64,000 nucleotides of DNA from NCBI GenBank assembly GCA_030586155.1, contig CP130741.1, forward strand, positions 3,218,680-3,282,679. The letters run 5' to 3'. Both the position numbers and the translations under genes were made by a program. Origin of the DNA: Eubacteriaceae bacterium ES3 (lineage in GTDB: Bacteria; Bacillota; Clostridia; Eubacteriales; Eubacteriaceae). Below are positions 35,100-43,667 of this stretch, piece after piece. How positions within the stretch are numbered: the stretch's first letter is position 1; every line of letters starts with the position of its first letter. The notes beneath the pieces are model-generated. The model did not search any database, was not told the DNA's origin, and was given only the letters and a program-made list of their open reading frames with translations.

Positions 35100-35552
35100 A
35101 TGGAATCAGAAGATATCCTTTCTTTTATCAAATTAAACAGCTGGATCTTTCGAACAACCCAAACTTATCTGGATCGGGTTCTTAAAAAATATGATCTAAG
35201 CAGTGGCACTTACCCTTATCTTTTACGACTCAATCATCATGATGGAATCAGTCAAAGCCAACTCAGCCAGGAATTAGGACATGATAAGGCGATGACTGCC
35301 CGTACCGTCTGTCGCCTCGTCGATCTTGGCTATCTTCGTCGGGAAAAAGATACTGCCAATTACCGGGCCAATAAGATCTATTTAACCCCCAAAGCTAAAA
35401 GTGTCATTCCAGCTGTAAAGTCAGATATCAATAAACTGTCAGCTGTTATCACAGCTGATCTCTCAGACGAAGAAAAGGCCATCACTATGAGTTCCCTTAC
35501 AAAAATCCACAGTAAACTCCAGGACTTTACTCATCACAAGGAGGAATTATGA
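35100..35552 (+). CDS. MarR-family transcriptional regulator
   Basis: The 150-residue protein starts at the ATG at 35100, behind AAAGGAG. It has the MarR winged helix: ISQSQLSQELGHDKAMTARTVCRLVDLGYL is recognition-helix region (about 55-85) and RREKDTANYRANKIYLT is the wing. The C-terminal helices make the dimer. It overlaps the MFS exporter gene by 4 bp (ATGA), so the two are cotranscribed. The promoter carries two perfect palindromes, so it very likely represses its own operon until a drug-like ligand binds. Confidence 0.93.
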   Translation: MESEDILSFIKLNSWIFRTTQTYLDRVLKKYDLSSGTYPYLLRLNHHDGISQSQLSQELGHDKAMTARTVCRLVDLGYLRREKDTANYRANKIYLTPKAKSVIPAVKSDINKLSAVITADLSDEEKAITMSSLTKIHSKLQDFTHHKEEL

Positions 35553-36997
35553 ATAAAACTGAAAACATCAATAGCAGGCGATGGATCATTCTCGTTGTCG
35601 TCCTTTTAATTATCTTTATGGCAACCCTGGACGGCAGTATCGTCAATGTTGCTCTGCCCGTCATGTCCCAGTCTCTGAACGTTTCGACCTCAAGTATCCA
35701 GCTGGTTGTCACCAGCTATCTGATCACTGTATCAGCACTCATTCTGATTTTTGGTCGACTTGGTGATCTTTTAGGTAAATCAAGGGTTTTTAAATTTGGA
35801 ATCGTGATATTTACTTTCGGATCACTATTGTGCGGACTCTCTCACAGTTTTATGATGCTGGTTATTTCCAGAATTATTCAAGCTATCGGATCAGCTGCCA
35901 CAATGGCTAATAGTCAGGGCATTATCACCCATGTTTTCCCTGCTCACGAGCGAGGCCGGGCACTCGGCATGACCGGCACCTTTGTCGCGCTAGGGGCATT
36001 GACCGGACCAGCTCTGGGCGGCCTTATCGTCGGGGCCCTCAGCTGGGAATATATCTTTCTGATCAATATCCCAATTGGAATTATCGGCTTCCTGATGGCC
36101 ATGAAAATTTTACCCCATAACAAGATCGATATGCAGGAAAAACTGGATCTGAAAGGTTCGCTGCTGTTTATGCTGACTATCATCCCCATGTTTGCTGCCA
36201 TTGAAGCCGGCGGTCAGCTGGGCTATCAAAGTCCACCGGTTTTATTAGGTCTGGGAATTGCAGCACTTTCCTTTATCAGTTTTCTGTTCACTGAAAAAAG
36301 ACAAGCCGAACCGCTTCTTGATCTGTCAATCTTTAAAAACAGTCTATTTTCCTTAAGTCTGTTCTGTGGTTTTCTATCCTTTATTGCGCTATTTGCTTCA
36401 AATATTATTCAGCCATTTTATCTGCAGAACGCAATGGGCTTTTCACCTTCCTTTGCTGGCATGCTGCTAATGATTTATCCGGCTATACTGGCCGTAGTCG
36501 CTCCAGTCAGCGGTTATATGTCAGATAAAATCGGTTCCGAATTTTTGACTTTTATTGGACTGTTGATCACCAGCCTGGGCTTATTCTTAATGTCTACTCT
36601 TACGGTCTCATCAACCCTTCTGGTCATCGTCACCTACACTGCTCTTTTGGGAATCGGTAACGGACTTTTTCAGTCCCCCAACAATTCCCTGATCATGTCG
36701 ACAGTACCCAAACACAAATTAGGGATTGCCGGCAGTGTAAATGCCCTAATCAGAAATATGGGAATGGTTTTTGGGATTGCTCTCTCCACCACAATTCTTT
36801 ACAGCCGAATGAGCTCAATGGTTGGATATGTTGTTACAGATTACATCGAAGGACAAAGCGACATCTTTATTTATGGGATGCACGGCGTTTATCTTGTCGC
36901 CGGTACAATCTGTCTGGTCGGTGCACTACTTACCGCTTTCAGGCTGATTCGCCAGCGACAAGCCAGTAAATCATCAGAAACAATCCGGGAAGATTAA
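35549..36997 (+). CDS. MFS exporter of the DHA2 (EmrB/QacA) family
   Basis: The 482-residue protein has about fourteen membrane helices. Diagnostic blocks are LDGSIVNVALPVMSQSL in helix 1 (motif D1 of DHA2), GRLGDLLGKSRVF (motif A) and GPALGGLIVGALSWEYIFLI (motif C). Such proteins export drugs or toxic metabolites with protons. The gene is translationally coupled to marR and is followed by a bidirectional terminator. The substrate is not predictable. Confidence 0.95.
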   Translation: MNKTENINSRRWIILVVVLLIIFMATLDGSIVNVALPVMSQSLNVSTSSIQLVVTSYLITVSALILIFGRLGDLLGKSRVFKFGIVIFTFGSLLCGLSHSFMMLVISRIIQAIGSAATMANSQGIITHVFPAHERGRALGMTGTFVALGALTGPALGGLIVGALSWEYIFLINIPIGIIGFLMAMKILPHNKIDMQEKLDLKGSLLFMLTIIPMFAAIEAGGQLGYQSPPVLLGLGIAALSFISFLFTEKRQAEPLLDLSIFKNSLFSLSLFCGFLSFIALFASNIIQPFYLQNAMGFSPSFAGMLLMIYPAILAVVAPVSGYMSDKIGSEFLTFIGLLITSLGLFLMSTLTVSSTLLVIVTYTALLGIGNGLFQSPNNSLIMSTVPKHKLGIAGSVNALIRNMGMVFGIALSTTILYSRMSSMVGYVVTDYIEGQSDIFIYGMHGVYLVAGTICLVGALLTAFRLIRQRQASKSSETIRED

Positions 36998-36999
36998 AA

Positions 37000-37040
37000 T
37001 AAAGCGCTGATACACAATCAAAACGTATCAGCGCTTATTT
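37000..37040. terminator. Bidirectional terminator after the MFS gene
   Basis: AAGCGCTGATAC (37002-37013) and GTATCAGCGCTT (37025-37036) pair around an 11-base loop, with TATTTT downstream and A-rich sequence upstream. It separates convergent genes. Confidence 0.88.
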
Positions 37041-37055
37041 TAATTTAAATTGCTC

Positions 37056-37559
37056 TTACAGTGAAATATAGTAGGGGCAGATATCCTCAAAATGACCATC
37101 CTTCATTCGAAATCCACCAGGAATAACCCCCAAGGGCTGAAAGCCCAGTCGTTCATACAAATGTCTGGCCGCAAAATTTGTTGCCACTACAGCATTAAAC
37201 TGCAGAATTGAAAAACCGTATTTCGGCGCCTGAACAAGGCAGTCACGAACCAGCTTTTCACCGATGTGTAAACCTCGGGCTTCTGAAGATACCCCATAAC
37301 TGGCATTGCTGATGTGACCGCAACGACCCACATTATTGGGATGAAGAATATAGAGGCCATAAATTTTTTCAGTCTCCACCTCTTCTGCCACTGCGCAATA
37401 AGTTTGTTCTCCAAAGAACTTGCGTCCGCTTTCTTCTGTCAGACAATCTTCTTGAGGGAAGGCAATTCCTTCTTCTACAATTTCATTCCAAATCAGGTTC
37501 ATGACTGGTATATCACTATCTTTAAACTGTCGAATTTTAATATTTGGTTCTTTTGTCAT
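37056..37559 (-). CDS. GNAT family N-acetyltransferase
   Basis: The 167-residue protein shows GNAT motif A as YGVSSEARGLHIGEKLVRDC (acetyl-CoA loop ARGLHIG) and motif B as NAVVATNFAARHLYERLGF, ending with the common PLGVIPGGFRMKDG tail of amino-group acetyltransferases. The substrate is unknown. ATG follows AAAGGA. It lies 34 bp downstream of a VOC-family gene and may form a two-gene operon with it. Confidence 0.92.
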   Translation of the reverse strand: MTKEPNIKIRQFKDSDIPVMNLIWNEIVEEGIAFPQEDCLTEESGRKFFGEQTYCAVAEEVETEKIYGLYILHPNNVGRCGHISNASYGVSSEARGLHIGEKLVRDCLVQAPKYGFSILQFNAVVATNFAARHLYERLGFQPLGVIPGGFRMKDGHFEDICPYYISL

Positions 37560-37593
37560 TTTATTTCCTTTTCAAAATATATTTATTGTTTTG

Positions 37594-37953
37594 TCACTGC
37601 AGTGACTCCATAATTCCAAAGAGATTGTCTTCAGTATCTTTACAATAAGCGAAATAACCCACTCCTGGAATTGTCTGTTTGGGCGATAAAACCGTTCCTC
37701 CCGCTGCTTTGATCTTTTCAGCAAATTCGTCAAAGGATGCCACTTCAATAGTATTGATTGTCCGCTCTGAAGGCTGGTCCCGCTTTTTGATCGCTCCGTT
37801 AATCCCCGGTTCGCTCTCTTCATGAGTTGTAACCAGCCAATAGTCTCCGGGGCCGCCCCAGTTTGAAATCTGCCAATCAAAGACCTCTTCATAGAATTTT
37901 ACTGCTCTTTCAGGCTGGTCTGCACATAATTCAAAGTGAATAATTGATGACAT
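37594..37953 (-). CDS. VOC-family (glyoxalase-like) protein
   Basis: The 119-residue protein has the vicinal-oxygen-chelate fold pattern: IIHFELCADQPERAVKFYEEVFDW at the N-terminus and FAYCKDTEDNLFGIMESLQ at the C-terminus, with the glutamate of FGIME as a likely metal ligand. Members include glyoxalases, bleomycin-binding proteins and dioxygenases; most single-domain copies are uncharacterised. It precedes a GNAT gene on the same strand. Confidence 0.88.
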   Translation of the reverse strand: MSSIIHFELCADQPERAVKFYEEVFDWQISNWGGPGDYWLVTTHEESEPGINGAIKKRDQPSERTINTIEVASFDEFAEKIKAAGGTVLSPKQTIPGVGYFAYCKDTEDNLFGIMESLQ

Positions 37954-38128
37954 AATGATACCTCCATCATATTCTTTTATTTATTATTTAACCAAAAAAA
38001 TACGTTCTATCCATTTTTTACCTTTCTGTTTATTCTGATTACTATTTATATCTAATCATTGATTAAAATCTATACAAGTCTAAAGTTTTTAATTGCTCAA
38101 CTATAGTCAGGCTTTTTCTAATCACCAT

Positions 38129-38491
38129 TTAGCTGTTCACTCCAAAAACTGCGCCCGAAAGAAATGGGATCAGCCAAATCAGCCAAACAATGAGGCTAAA
38201 TTTATGGAAATTCATCAAATCCTGCTCATTATTCTTTCGTAACACCACGGTCGCCCATATTGCATGAAACAACATCAAAACGATTGCCAATAAACCAGTA
38301 ATGCCATGGAAACTCAATAAAGATCCACTTTCACCAATTTGTCCCATCAAAGTTGTGTCGCAAATCAGACCAATATAAAATAAAGCCAGATGCCATTTTT
38401 TTAACATTCCTTGAATTTTCTCACTCCAAACACCAATCGAATAAAATATCAATGCCAGAGAAATAGTAATTATTGCATACTTTAACATCAT
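38129..38491 (-). CDS. Small four-helix membrane protein of the HsmA (TIGR03987-like) type
   Basis: The 120-residue protein has four membrane helices and resembles the HsmA/TIGR03987 family: ITISLALIFYSIGVWSE at the start, WHLALFYIGLICDTTLM in the second helix and the FHAIWATVVL block. Two conserved histidines lie in helices 2 and 3. Function is not established. Two ATG codons follow GGAGG directly; the second (38488) has the better spacing. No neighbour is close enough to form an operon. Confidence 0.7.
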   Translation of the reverse strand: MMLKYAIITISLALIFYSIGVWSEKIQGMLKKWHLALFYIGLICDTTLMGQIGESGSLLSFHGITGLLAIVLMLFHAIWATVVLRKNNEQDLMNFHKFSLIVWLIWLIPFLSGAVFGVNS

Positions 38492-38791
38492 AACCTCCGT
38501 CCCTTTTTGTCAGTCGATTATTTATTTTCTGTTTCATTTTATCATTTCGATATTAATCGAGCAAACCTATAGACCTCATATCCTGCAATATTCAGTTGAT
38601 TTAAATATTTAGAGACTCCGTCCCACATACTCAAAAATATAATAGCCACTAAATTATTAGCAAAAATTCTTATTCGATCTCATACCAATCATAAACACAG
38701 AAAAAACTCTGGCACAATTTTTTTAATTACACCAGAGTCTTATTATTAATACTAGCATTGCTATTTTAAATATATTTTCTCAAATTATGAA
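38492..38791. other. Intergenic region holding the methyltransferase operon terminator
   Basis: About 300 bp. It contains the terminator at 38700-38738 for the minus-strand methyltransferase operon and the promoter region of the small membrane protein. I see no other gene. Confidence 0.6.
38700..38738 (-). terminator. Terminator of the corrinoid/methyltransferase operon
   Basis: On the minus strand ACTCTGG and CCAGAGT pair around a loop of about 19 bases and are followed by six T. It lies about 55 bp after the methyltransferase stop codon. Confidence 0.75.
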
Positions 38792-39775
38792 CTAAAACAT
38801 CTCTTTGCTAAGCTGATCAATGACATCAGTCGTCGCTTCATAGACCCCTTCGAAAGAGCTGATATTTAAACCCTGGCTCAAATTAGGAATAAAGTAATGT
38901 TTTCCATTTTCTTCACAGGCTTTTTTTGTATCTTCATAAATCTTTTCCCGCGTCCAGCCTGGGAAATCAACACGACCACTGTCGATACCACCCATAAAGG
39001 TTATTTTACCACCATATTTTTTAATCATTTCCGGAATATTATTGGTGGTCATAACACCCTGCCAGATATCAATTCCCATTTCAATCATATATGGAACAAG
39101 GTTGGCAGCGTAAGAGTCGCTATGATGAATAATCAATTCTACCCCATTGTCTTTCCAATAACCATATACCTTTTTGTAAGCCGGTAAAATAAATTCTTCA
39201 AACATTTCTGGAGAAAGAAAAGATGAAATCTGGCTACCCCAGTCATCATGATGAAAAAGCGCATTAGGATGAATGTGTTTGATATATTCTTTAGCATAGG
39301 CAAGTTCATATTCAACCACATAATCTATTAATGCTTTCATTTCTTCCGGTTCTTCATACAAAGCCATCAAGGCATCTTCCATACTCATCAGGTGGTGAGT
39401 CATTTCAAAAATCCCCGGTGCACAGAAGGCAGTTACATATTTCTCATCTCGATTGACTGAATTGGCGTGAGCGATGGCCGGAGCCCATTCTTCGTCGGAA
39501 TAAAAAACAGTCGGGGCAGTAACTGATTCTCGCCAGTCACAGATATCTTTAATGACTTTATGTTCATCATCATGCATTGGAAAAGAGCCAATCTGATCAG
39601 CCGGCCAGTCAAAGGTGATCCCCCATTTATTTTTTATTCTCGTTCCCGGTGCTGGAGCCAGAGGAAGATCCATTGGCGCTTCCAGAATCAAATCCATAAA
39701 TTCGTACTGATTAACAAAACGGTCAGGCTGACCACCATTCAAAACTTCCAGTAAATTCTGTTTAATTGTTAACAT
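38792..39775 (-). CDS. UroD-family corrinoid methyltransferase
   Basis: I start at the ATG at 39775 behind AGGAGG; longer frames run into the corrinoid gene. The 327-residue protein is a TIM barrel of the uroporphyrinogen decarboxylase/MtaA superfamily: FHHDDWGSQISSFLSPEMF, HHSDSYAANLVPYMIEMGID, IWQGVMTTNN and MGGIDSGRVD. The H-x-C zinc motif of MtaA is replaced by HHSDS. With the corrinoid protein gene 64 bp upstream it should move methyl groups between a substrate and the corrinoid protein, for example in O-demethylation; the substrate is unknown. Confidence 0.88.
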   Translation of the reverse strand: MLTIKQNLLEVLNGGQPDRFVNQYEFMDLILEAPMDLPLAPAPGTRIKNKWGITFDWPADQIGSFPMHDDEHKVIKDICDWRESVTAPTVFYSDEEWAPAIAHANSVNRDEKYVTAFCAPGIFEMTHHLMSMEDALMALYEEPEEMKALIDYVVEYELAYAKEYIKHIHPNALFHHDDWGSQISSFLSPEMFEEFILPAYKKVYGYWKDNGVELIIHHSDSYAANLVPYMIEMGIDIWQGVMTTNNIPEMIKKYGGKITFMGGIDSGRVDFPGWTREKIYEDTKKACEENGKHYFIPNLSQGLNISSFEGVYEATTDVIDQLSKEMF

Positions 39776-39798
39776 CGTTCCTCCTATATTTAAAAAAC

Positions 39799-39812
39799 TT
39801 GTTTGCAAACAA
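39799..39812. promoter_or_regulatory. TetR-type operator between corrinoid and methyltransferase genes
   Basis: TTGTTTGCAAACAA is a perfect 14-bp palindrome. It shares TTGC-AA cores with the operator at 40524-40539. Confidence 0.6.
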
Positions 39813-39839
39813 ATTCTGTTTATTTTCTTCTTAAAGCGT

Positions 39840-40472
39840 TTAGGCAATGCCAAGCAAAGATTTTGCTTTGGCAGCCGAAGATCCGGCATCCGGTGCATAG
39901 CCATCGGCACCAATTTCATCGGCATATTCCTGTGTAACTGGCGCTCCGCCGACAATCACTTTCATATCTGGGAAAGCCTTTTTGACAGTTTGAACAGCCT
40001 CTTTTAAAGCTGGCATAGTCGTTGTCAAAAGACCGGAGCAAGCAACCAGGACAACGTTTTCATTTTCCTTAATGGCTTCAACAAATTTTTCAGCCGGAAC
40101 ATCTACACCCAGATCAACCATGGTGAATCCCGAACTTTCAAGCATCATCACAACCAGATTTTTTCCAATATCATGAAGGTCCCCAGCAACCGTTCCCATG
40201 ACGCAGGTTCCCAGGGATGAAGCTCCATCACCTGCCATTACCGGTTTTAAAACCTCAACCCCTTTAGACATGGCTTTAGCTGCAATCAGCATTTCCGGGA
40301 CAAAAATCTCACCGGCTGAGAATTTTTCACCCACTACACCCATCGAAGCAATCATCGCATTCAGAATATCCTGAGCCTGAGTACCACTATCCAGAGCTTC
40401 CTGAACAGCTGCTCCAATTTTTTTTGATTTACCAGTTTCCACCAGAACTTTTACTTCTTCAATTTTAGACAT
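39840..40472 (-). CDS. Corrinoid protein (MtaC/MtbC/OdmA type)
   Basis: The 210-residue protein has the N-terminal helical cap of methionine-synthase-type corrinoid proteins (about 1-85; GEIFVPEMLIAAKAM) and a C-terminal cobalamin-binding Rossmann domain with the histidine-on motif DLHDIGKNLV, followed by GFTMVDLGVDVPAEKF and the GGAPVT block. It carries the methyl group on cobalt between two methyltransferases. It opens the operon with the UroD-type methyltransferase and has a sigma-A promoter with a TetR operator. ATG follows AGGAGG. Confidence 0.95.
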   Translation of the reverse strand: MSKIEEVKVLVETGKSKKIGAAVQEALDSGTQAQDILNAMIASMGVVGEKFSAGEIFVPEMLIAAKAMSKGVEVLKPVMAGDGASSLGTCVMGTVAGDLHDIGKNLVVMMLESSGFTMVDLGVDVPAEKFVEAIKENENVVLVACSGLLTTTMPALKEAVQTVKKAFPDMKVIVGGAPVTQEYADEIGADGYAPDAGSSAAKAKSLLGIA

Positions 40473-40523
40473 AAACCCTTCCTCCTGACTGGTTCTAGAC
40501 AGTATCTATACACCGCCCATGTT

Positions 40524-40571
40524 ATTGCTTGCAAGCAATTGAATTATAGCCCATGAATCAGCCTAAGTCAA
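40524..40571 (-). promoter_or_regulatory. Promoter and TetR operator of the corrinoid operon
   Basis: On the minus strand TTGACT (40571-40566) and TATAAT (40548-40543) are 17 bp apart. The perfect palindrome ATTGCTTGCAAGCAAT (40524-40539) lies directly after the -10 box, where a bound repressor would block transcription. Confidence 0.8.
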
Positions 40572-40642
40572 CTATTTTCGTAAAATATTATTTTAATATT
40601 ATAATTATATCGTTTTATGGGTTTAAATAGGTTTAATATTTG

Positions 40643-40681
40643 TAAATAAAAATACCTGTTATTGTTCGCAAACAATAACAG
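40643..40681 (-). terminator. Terminator overlapping the end of the tetR gene
   Basis: On the minus strand AATACCTGTTATTGTT and AACAATAACAGGTATT form a 16-bp stem around a four-base loop, followed by TTTATTT. The stem contains the last codons and the stop of tetR, and its loop region also resembles the operator palindrome. Confidence 0.85.
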
Positions 40682-41351
40682 GTATTTCCTGGTATAAATA
40701 ATTTTTGACACTTCTAAGCGTTCGGCACTCTTCTAGAATCCGGTCCGTGATACTATCAGCTGAATTCAAGAGTGATTTCTGCAGCAATGGATTGGAATCA
40801 ATTTTTAGGGCATATAGCATTTCATTAACACAGATTTCAAACAGTTCATCTTTGGATAAATCAAGTTCCCCTTCATATTGTTTAAGCGTCAGGGCTCGCA
40901 TCACCCCATATGAGGCGGTCAAGGCATAATCATGACGACGCTTTTTTTCTTCCGGATGAAGACAGTCATTTTTTTCGATGATGGACTCATACAGTTTATA
41001 TAAATTCCCGTCCCGCGTGGCCTTTTCCAATAGGTCAAGCTTATTCATTTCATATATAAAACGGTCATAGTCCGAATCAATTCCCGTTATCTTAAAATGC
41101 AGACTGAAAAAAGTGACCAACTGAAGCAGCTCATCCTCACGATCCAAATATTTTATCACATGGCTATACAGCACCTCATAATTATTATTTAGCATGTCAC
41201 TGGCAATGATATCCTTTGTCTTAAAATAATAGGTCACCAGCCCCAGATTAACCCCAGCTTCTTTGGCAATCATGGTATTGGGCGTATTATCAAAGCCATT
41301 TTCCAGATAAAGACGTTTGGCAGTCTGATAAATCCGTTCGCGGTTATTCAA
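40659..41351 (-). CDS. TetR-family regulator of the corrinoid methyltransferase operon
   Basis: The 230-residue protein has a TetR helix-turn-helix at residues 5-50 (YQTAKRLYLENGFDNTPNTM, then NLGLVTYYFKTKDII) and a divergent ligand-binding domain. The start is a TTG at 41351 behind AGAGGA. It lies directly upstream of the corrinoid operon on the same strand, separated by a terminator that overlaps its own stop codon. Palindromes of the form TTGC-AA in the operon promoter are the likely binding sites. The ligand may be the methylated substrate (inference). Confidence 0.88.
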   Translation of the reverse strand: MNNRERIYQTAKRLYLENGFDNTPNTMIAKEAGVNLGLVTYYFKTKDIIASDMLNNNYEVLYSHVIKYLDREDELLQLVTFFSLHFKITGIDSDYDRFIYEMNKLDLLEKATRDGNLYKLYESIIEKNDCLHPEEKKRRHDYALTASYGVMRALTLKQYEGELDLSKDELFEICVNEMLYALKIDSNPLLQKSLLNSADSITDRILEECRTLRSVKNYLYQEIPVIVCEQ

Positions 41352-41498
41352 GTTGAAGTCCTCTTTCTATTTTTTTATATAATAGCATAGAAAAGCGGTT
41401 TTACGCAATGAATCAAACAAAACGATTAAAATACCGCGTTCATATTAACCAATCGCACCCTAATCTGATATTATCATTATAAATTGTCTTTTTTCTTA

Positions 41499-42680
41499 TT
41501 ACCGCATCACCCGTCTGGCGACTGCCATCGCCGCCTTATACCAGAAGGGTTCCATCCGCTTTTTAACCATATCCAACGAATCCCTGATGGGAATATTCTG
41601 AGGACAGTGCTTTTCACATTTTCCGCATTTAATGCAGTCACTGGCTGATGCCGGTGATTTGGACATGGCTTTGGTATTGACCACATACTGCTGAATTCCT
41701 GTTGAGCGGCTGATAGCATAAGACGCATTATAGGATGCAAAGCAGCCCGGAATGTCAATGTTTTGAGGACAGGGCATACAGTAATTACAGCCGGTGCAAG
41801 GGATCTTATAAGAAGCGTTGAAGGCTTCAATGACCTGATCGATAACTGCCAGTTCCTGATCAGTCAGAGAATCAGCCTGAGCCTTTTCAGCTAGAGCAAT
41901 ATTTTCATCAAGCTGGGAAAACTCATTCATCCCGGATAAAAGCATGGTTACTTCACGATGATTCCAAAGCCAGCGCAGCGCCCAGCTGACGGGTGTAGCA
42001 GCCGGATCCTCCGACTTAAATAAAGTTTCCGCCTTTTTCGGCAATCCCGTCGCCAGCCGTCCTCCCAGCAGCGGTTCCATAATAAAGACCGGCAAACCTT
42101 TTTGCGCCGCATATTTAAGGCCTGCCACACCCGCCTGATAATTGGTATTCATGTAATTATACTGAATCTGGCAAAAATCCCAATCGTAAGCATCAACCAG
42201 GGTAATGAAATCATTTTTCTGCCCGTGAAATGAAAAACCAACCTGGCGAATCTGGCCCGCGGCCTTTTTCCCCTCAATCCATTCTTCAATGCCAAGATCC
42301 TTCAGCTGCTGCCATTGGGCTGGACTGCCTAACATATGCATAAAGTAATAATCGATATAATCCGTTTTTAACCGTTCCAGATGGCCATCAAAATATTTGT
42401 CAAAATCTTCTCTGGTCCGGCACATGATCAGCGGCAATTTTGTCGCAATAAAAACCTCTTTCCTGATTCCGTGTTTGGAAAAAATCTGCCCGATGGCCGC
42501 TTCGCTGCCAGGATAAATATAGGCCGTATCAAAATAATTAATACCCTTGTCAATGGCCTTAAGAAAGAGTTTTTCTGTTTTATCGATGTCAATTCGCCCC
42601 AGTGTTGAAGGCAGGCGCATACAGCCAAAGCCCAGCGCTGAAATTTTGTTACCTGTTTTTGGATCAATCCGATATTGCAT
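41499..42680 (-). CDS. Aldo/keto reductase with C-terminal ferredoxin domain
   Basis: I start at the ATG at 42680 behind AGAGGTGAG (393 residues). Residues 1-285 form an aldo/keto reductase barrel: LGFGCMRLPS, the catalytic tyrosine region FDTAYIYPGSE, and LKTDYIDYYFMHML. The C-terminal 100 residues carry two cysteine clusters (CTGCNYCMPCPQNIDIP and CIKCGKCEKHCPQNI). Such anaerobe proteins are thought to link NAD(P)H or ferredoxin to carbonyl reduction. It is divergent from a tetR gene, and operators lie between them. Confidence 0.92.
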   Translation of the reverse strand: MQYRIDPKTGNKISALGFGCMRLPSTLGRIDIDKTEKLFLKAIDKGINYFDTAYIYPGSEAAIGQIFSKHGIRKEVFIATKLPLIMCRTREDFDKYFDGHLERLKTDYIDYYFMHMLGSPAQWQQLKDLGIEEWIEGKKAAGQIRQVGFSFHGQKNDFITLVDAYDWDFCQIQYNYMNTNYQAGVAGLKYAAQKGLPVFIMEPLLGGRLATGLPKKAETLFKSEDPAATPVSWALRWLWNHREVTMLLSGMNEFSQLDENIALAEKAQADSLTDQELAVIDQVIEAFNASYKIPCTGCNYCMPCPQNIDIPGCFASYNASYAISRSTGIQQYVVNTKAMSKSPASASDCIKCGKCEKHCPQNIPIRDSLDMVKKRMEPFWYKAAMAVARRVMR

Positions 42681-42798
42681 TATCTCACCTCTTCTGATAA
42701 TCCTCTCTTTGATTCCTTTATTATTCCGACTAGTCAGTCGAAATTCATCAAAGCATTCTGATTTTATCAACATATTTACTGACTATTTGCAATTACAA

Positions 42799-42814
42799 TA
42801 GAGCATTTGCTCTA
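42799..42814. promoter_or_regulatory. Putative TetR operator 1 between the reductase and tetR genes
   Basis: TAGAGCATTTGCTCTA is a perfect 16-bp palindrome. A related site lies 115 bp away, just before the tetR ribosome site. Confidence 0.6.
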
Positions 42815-42914
42815 CTTTTTTAGTTATAGTACCATCATATCTGAAATTTTTCAAGTGCTTTTTATATTTTTTACAATATTGACATTCTTCACTCAAATGT
42901 GCTAAATTTATATT

Positions 42915-42928
42915 AGAGTCATTACTCT
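42915..42928. promoter_or_regulatory. Putative TetR operator 2 at the tetR start
   Basis: AGAGTCATTACTCT has the same AGAG-N6-CTCT form as operator 1 and directly precedes the tetR ribosome site, so the regulator probably controls itself. Confidence 0.6.
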
Positions 42929-42938
42929 GGAGGAAAGT

Positions 42939-43496
42939 ATGGATAATAAAGAAAAAATTTTGAGAGCCGCCCTGCAGCTTTTCATCAAAGAAGGTTTTCA
43001 CGGCACTTCAACTTCAAAAATAGCTAACGAGGCCGGGATCTCCAATGGCACCCTCTTTCATCATTTTAAAACCAAGGAAGAGCTGATTAGCCGCCTCTAT
43101 TTGAAATGCAAAGAGGATTACCGCAACTATCTGCTTGATCACATGCAAAATCAGACTACCAGCAAAGCTAAAATCCGGGAATTCTGGTTTGTCTGCCTGA
43201 ACTGGGGGTTATCCAATCAGGAAGTGGTCTCCTTCTTTATGATGTTTGCCAACTCCCCTTACATCGATAAACTCAGCAAAGAAGAAGCTACCCGCAACTT
43301 CAGATTTGTCGCTGACCTGTTTCAGGAAGCTATTGATAATGAAACGGTTGTTAATATCGACCCGGCCTTAATGATGAATCAGATGTTTGCTGCATTACTG
43401 GCTTTTGCCCTTTATTTAAAAGAAAATCCCGATAAACTGGATGTCTACCGGGAGCAGGCCTTTAAGATGTGGTGGCGGTCGGTGGTGAATATTTAA
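42939..43496 (+). CDS. TetR-family regulator
   Basis: The 185-residue protein has a typical TetR N-terminus: ILRAALQLFIKEGFHGTST, then NGTLFHHFKTKEELI as the recognition helix region (about 5-55). The C-terminal ligand domain is not assignable. ATG follows CTGGAGGA. It is divergent from the aldo/keto reductase gene, and two AGAG-N6-CTCT palindromes lie in the shared upstream region, so reductase and regulator are the likely targets. Confidence 0.92.
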   Translation: MDNKEKILRAALQLFIKEGFHGTSTSKIANEAGISNGTLFHHFKTKEELISRLYLKCKEDYRNYLLDHMQNQTTSKAKIREFWFVCLNWGLSNQEVVSFFMMFANSPYIDKLSKEEATRNFRFVADLFQEAIDNETVVNIDPALMMNQMFAALLAFALYLKENPDKLDVYREQAFKMWWRSVVNI

Positions 43497-43584
43497 ATTA
43501 AGGAACAAAAGCGAACAATTATGGATCTTGAAATTCCCACTTAAGGCATCCAAGATTAATGAATCGATTATTTTTAAAGGCATA

Positions 43585-43620
43585 AAAGCCCACTGCAATA
43601 TAACCGCTGCAGTGGGCTTC
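43585..43620 (-). terminator. Terminator of the SDR/PanB-like operon
   Basis: On the minus strand GCCCACTGCA and TGCAGTGGGC pair around a loop of ten bases and are followed by TTTTATG. It lies about 50 bp after the SDR stop codon. Confidence 0.85.
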
Positions 43621-43667
43621 AGTCTTATTAACGTTGACTTGCAAAACAACTCTCTTGAAATTTTGAT

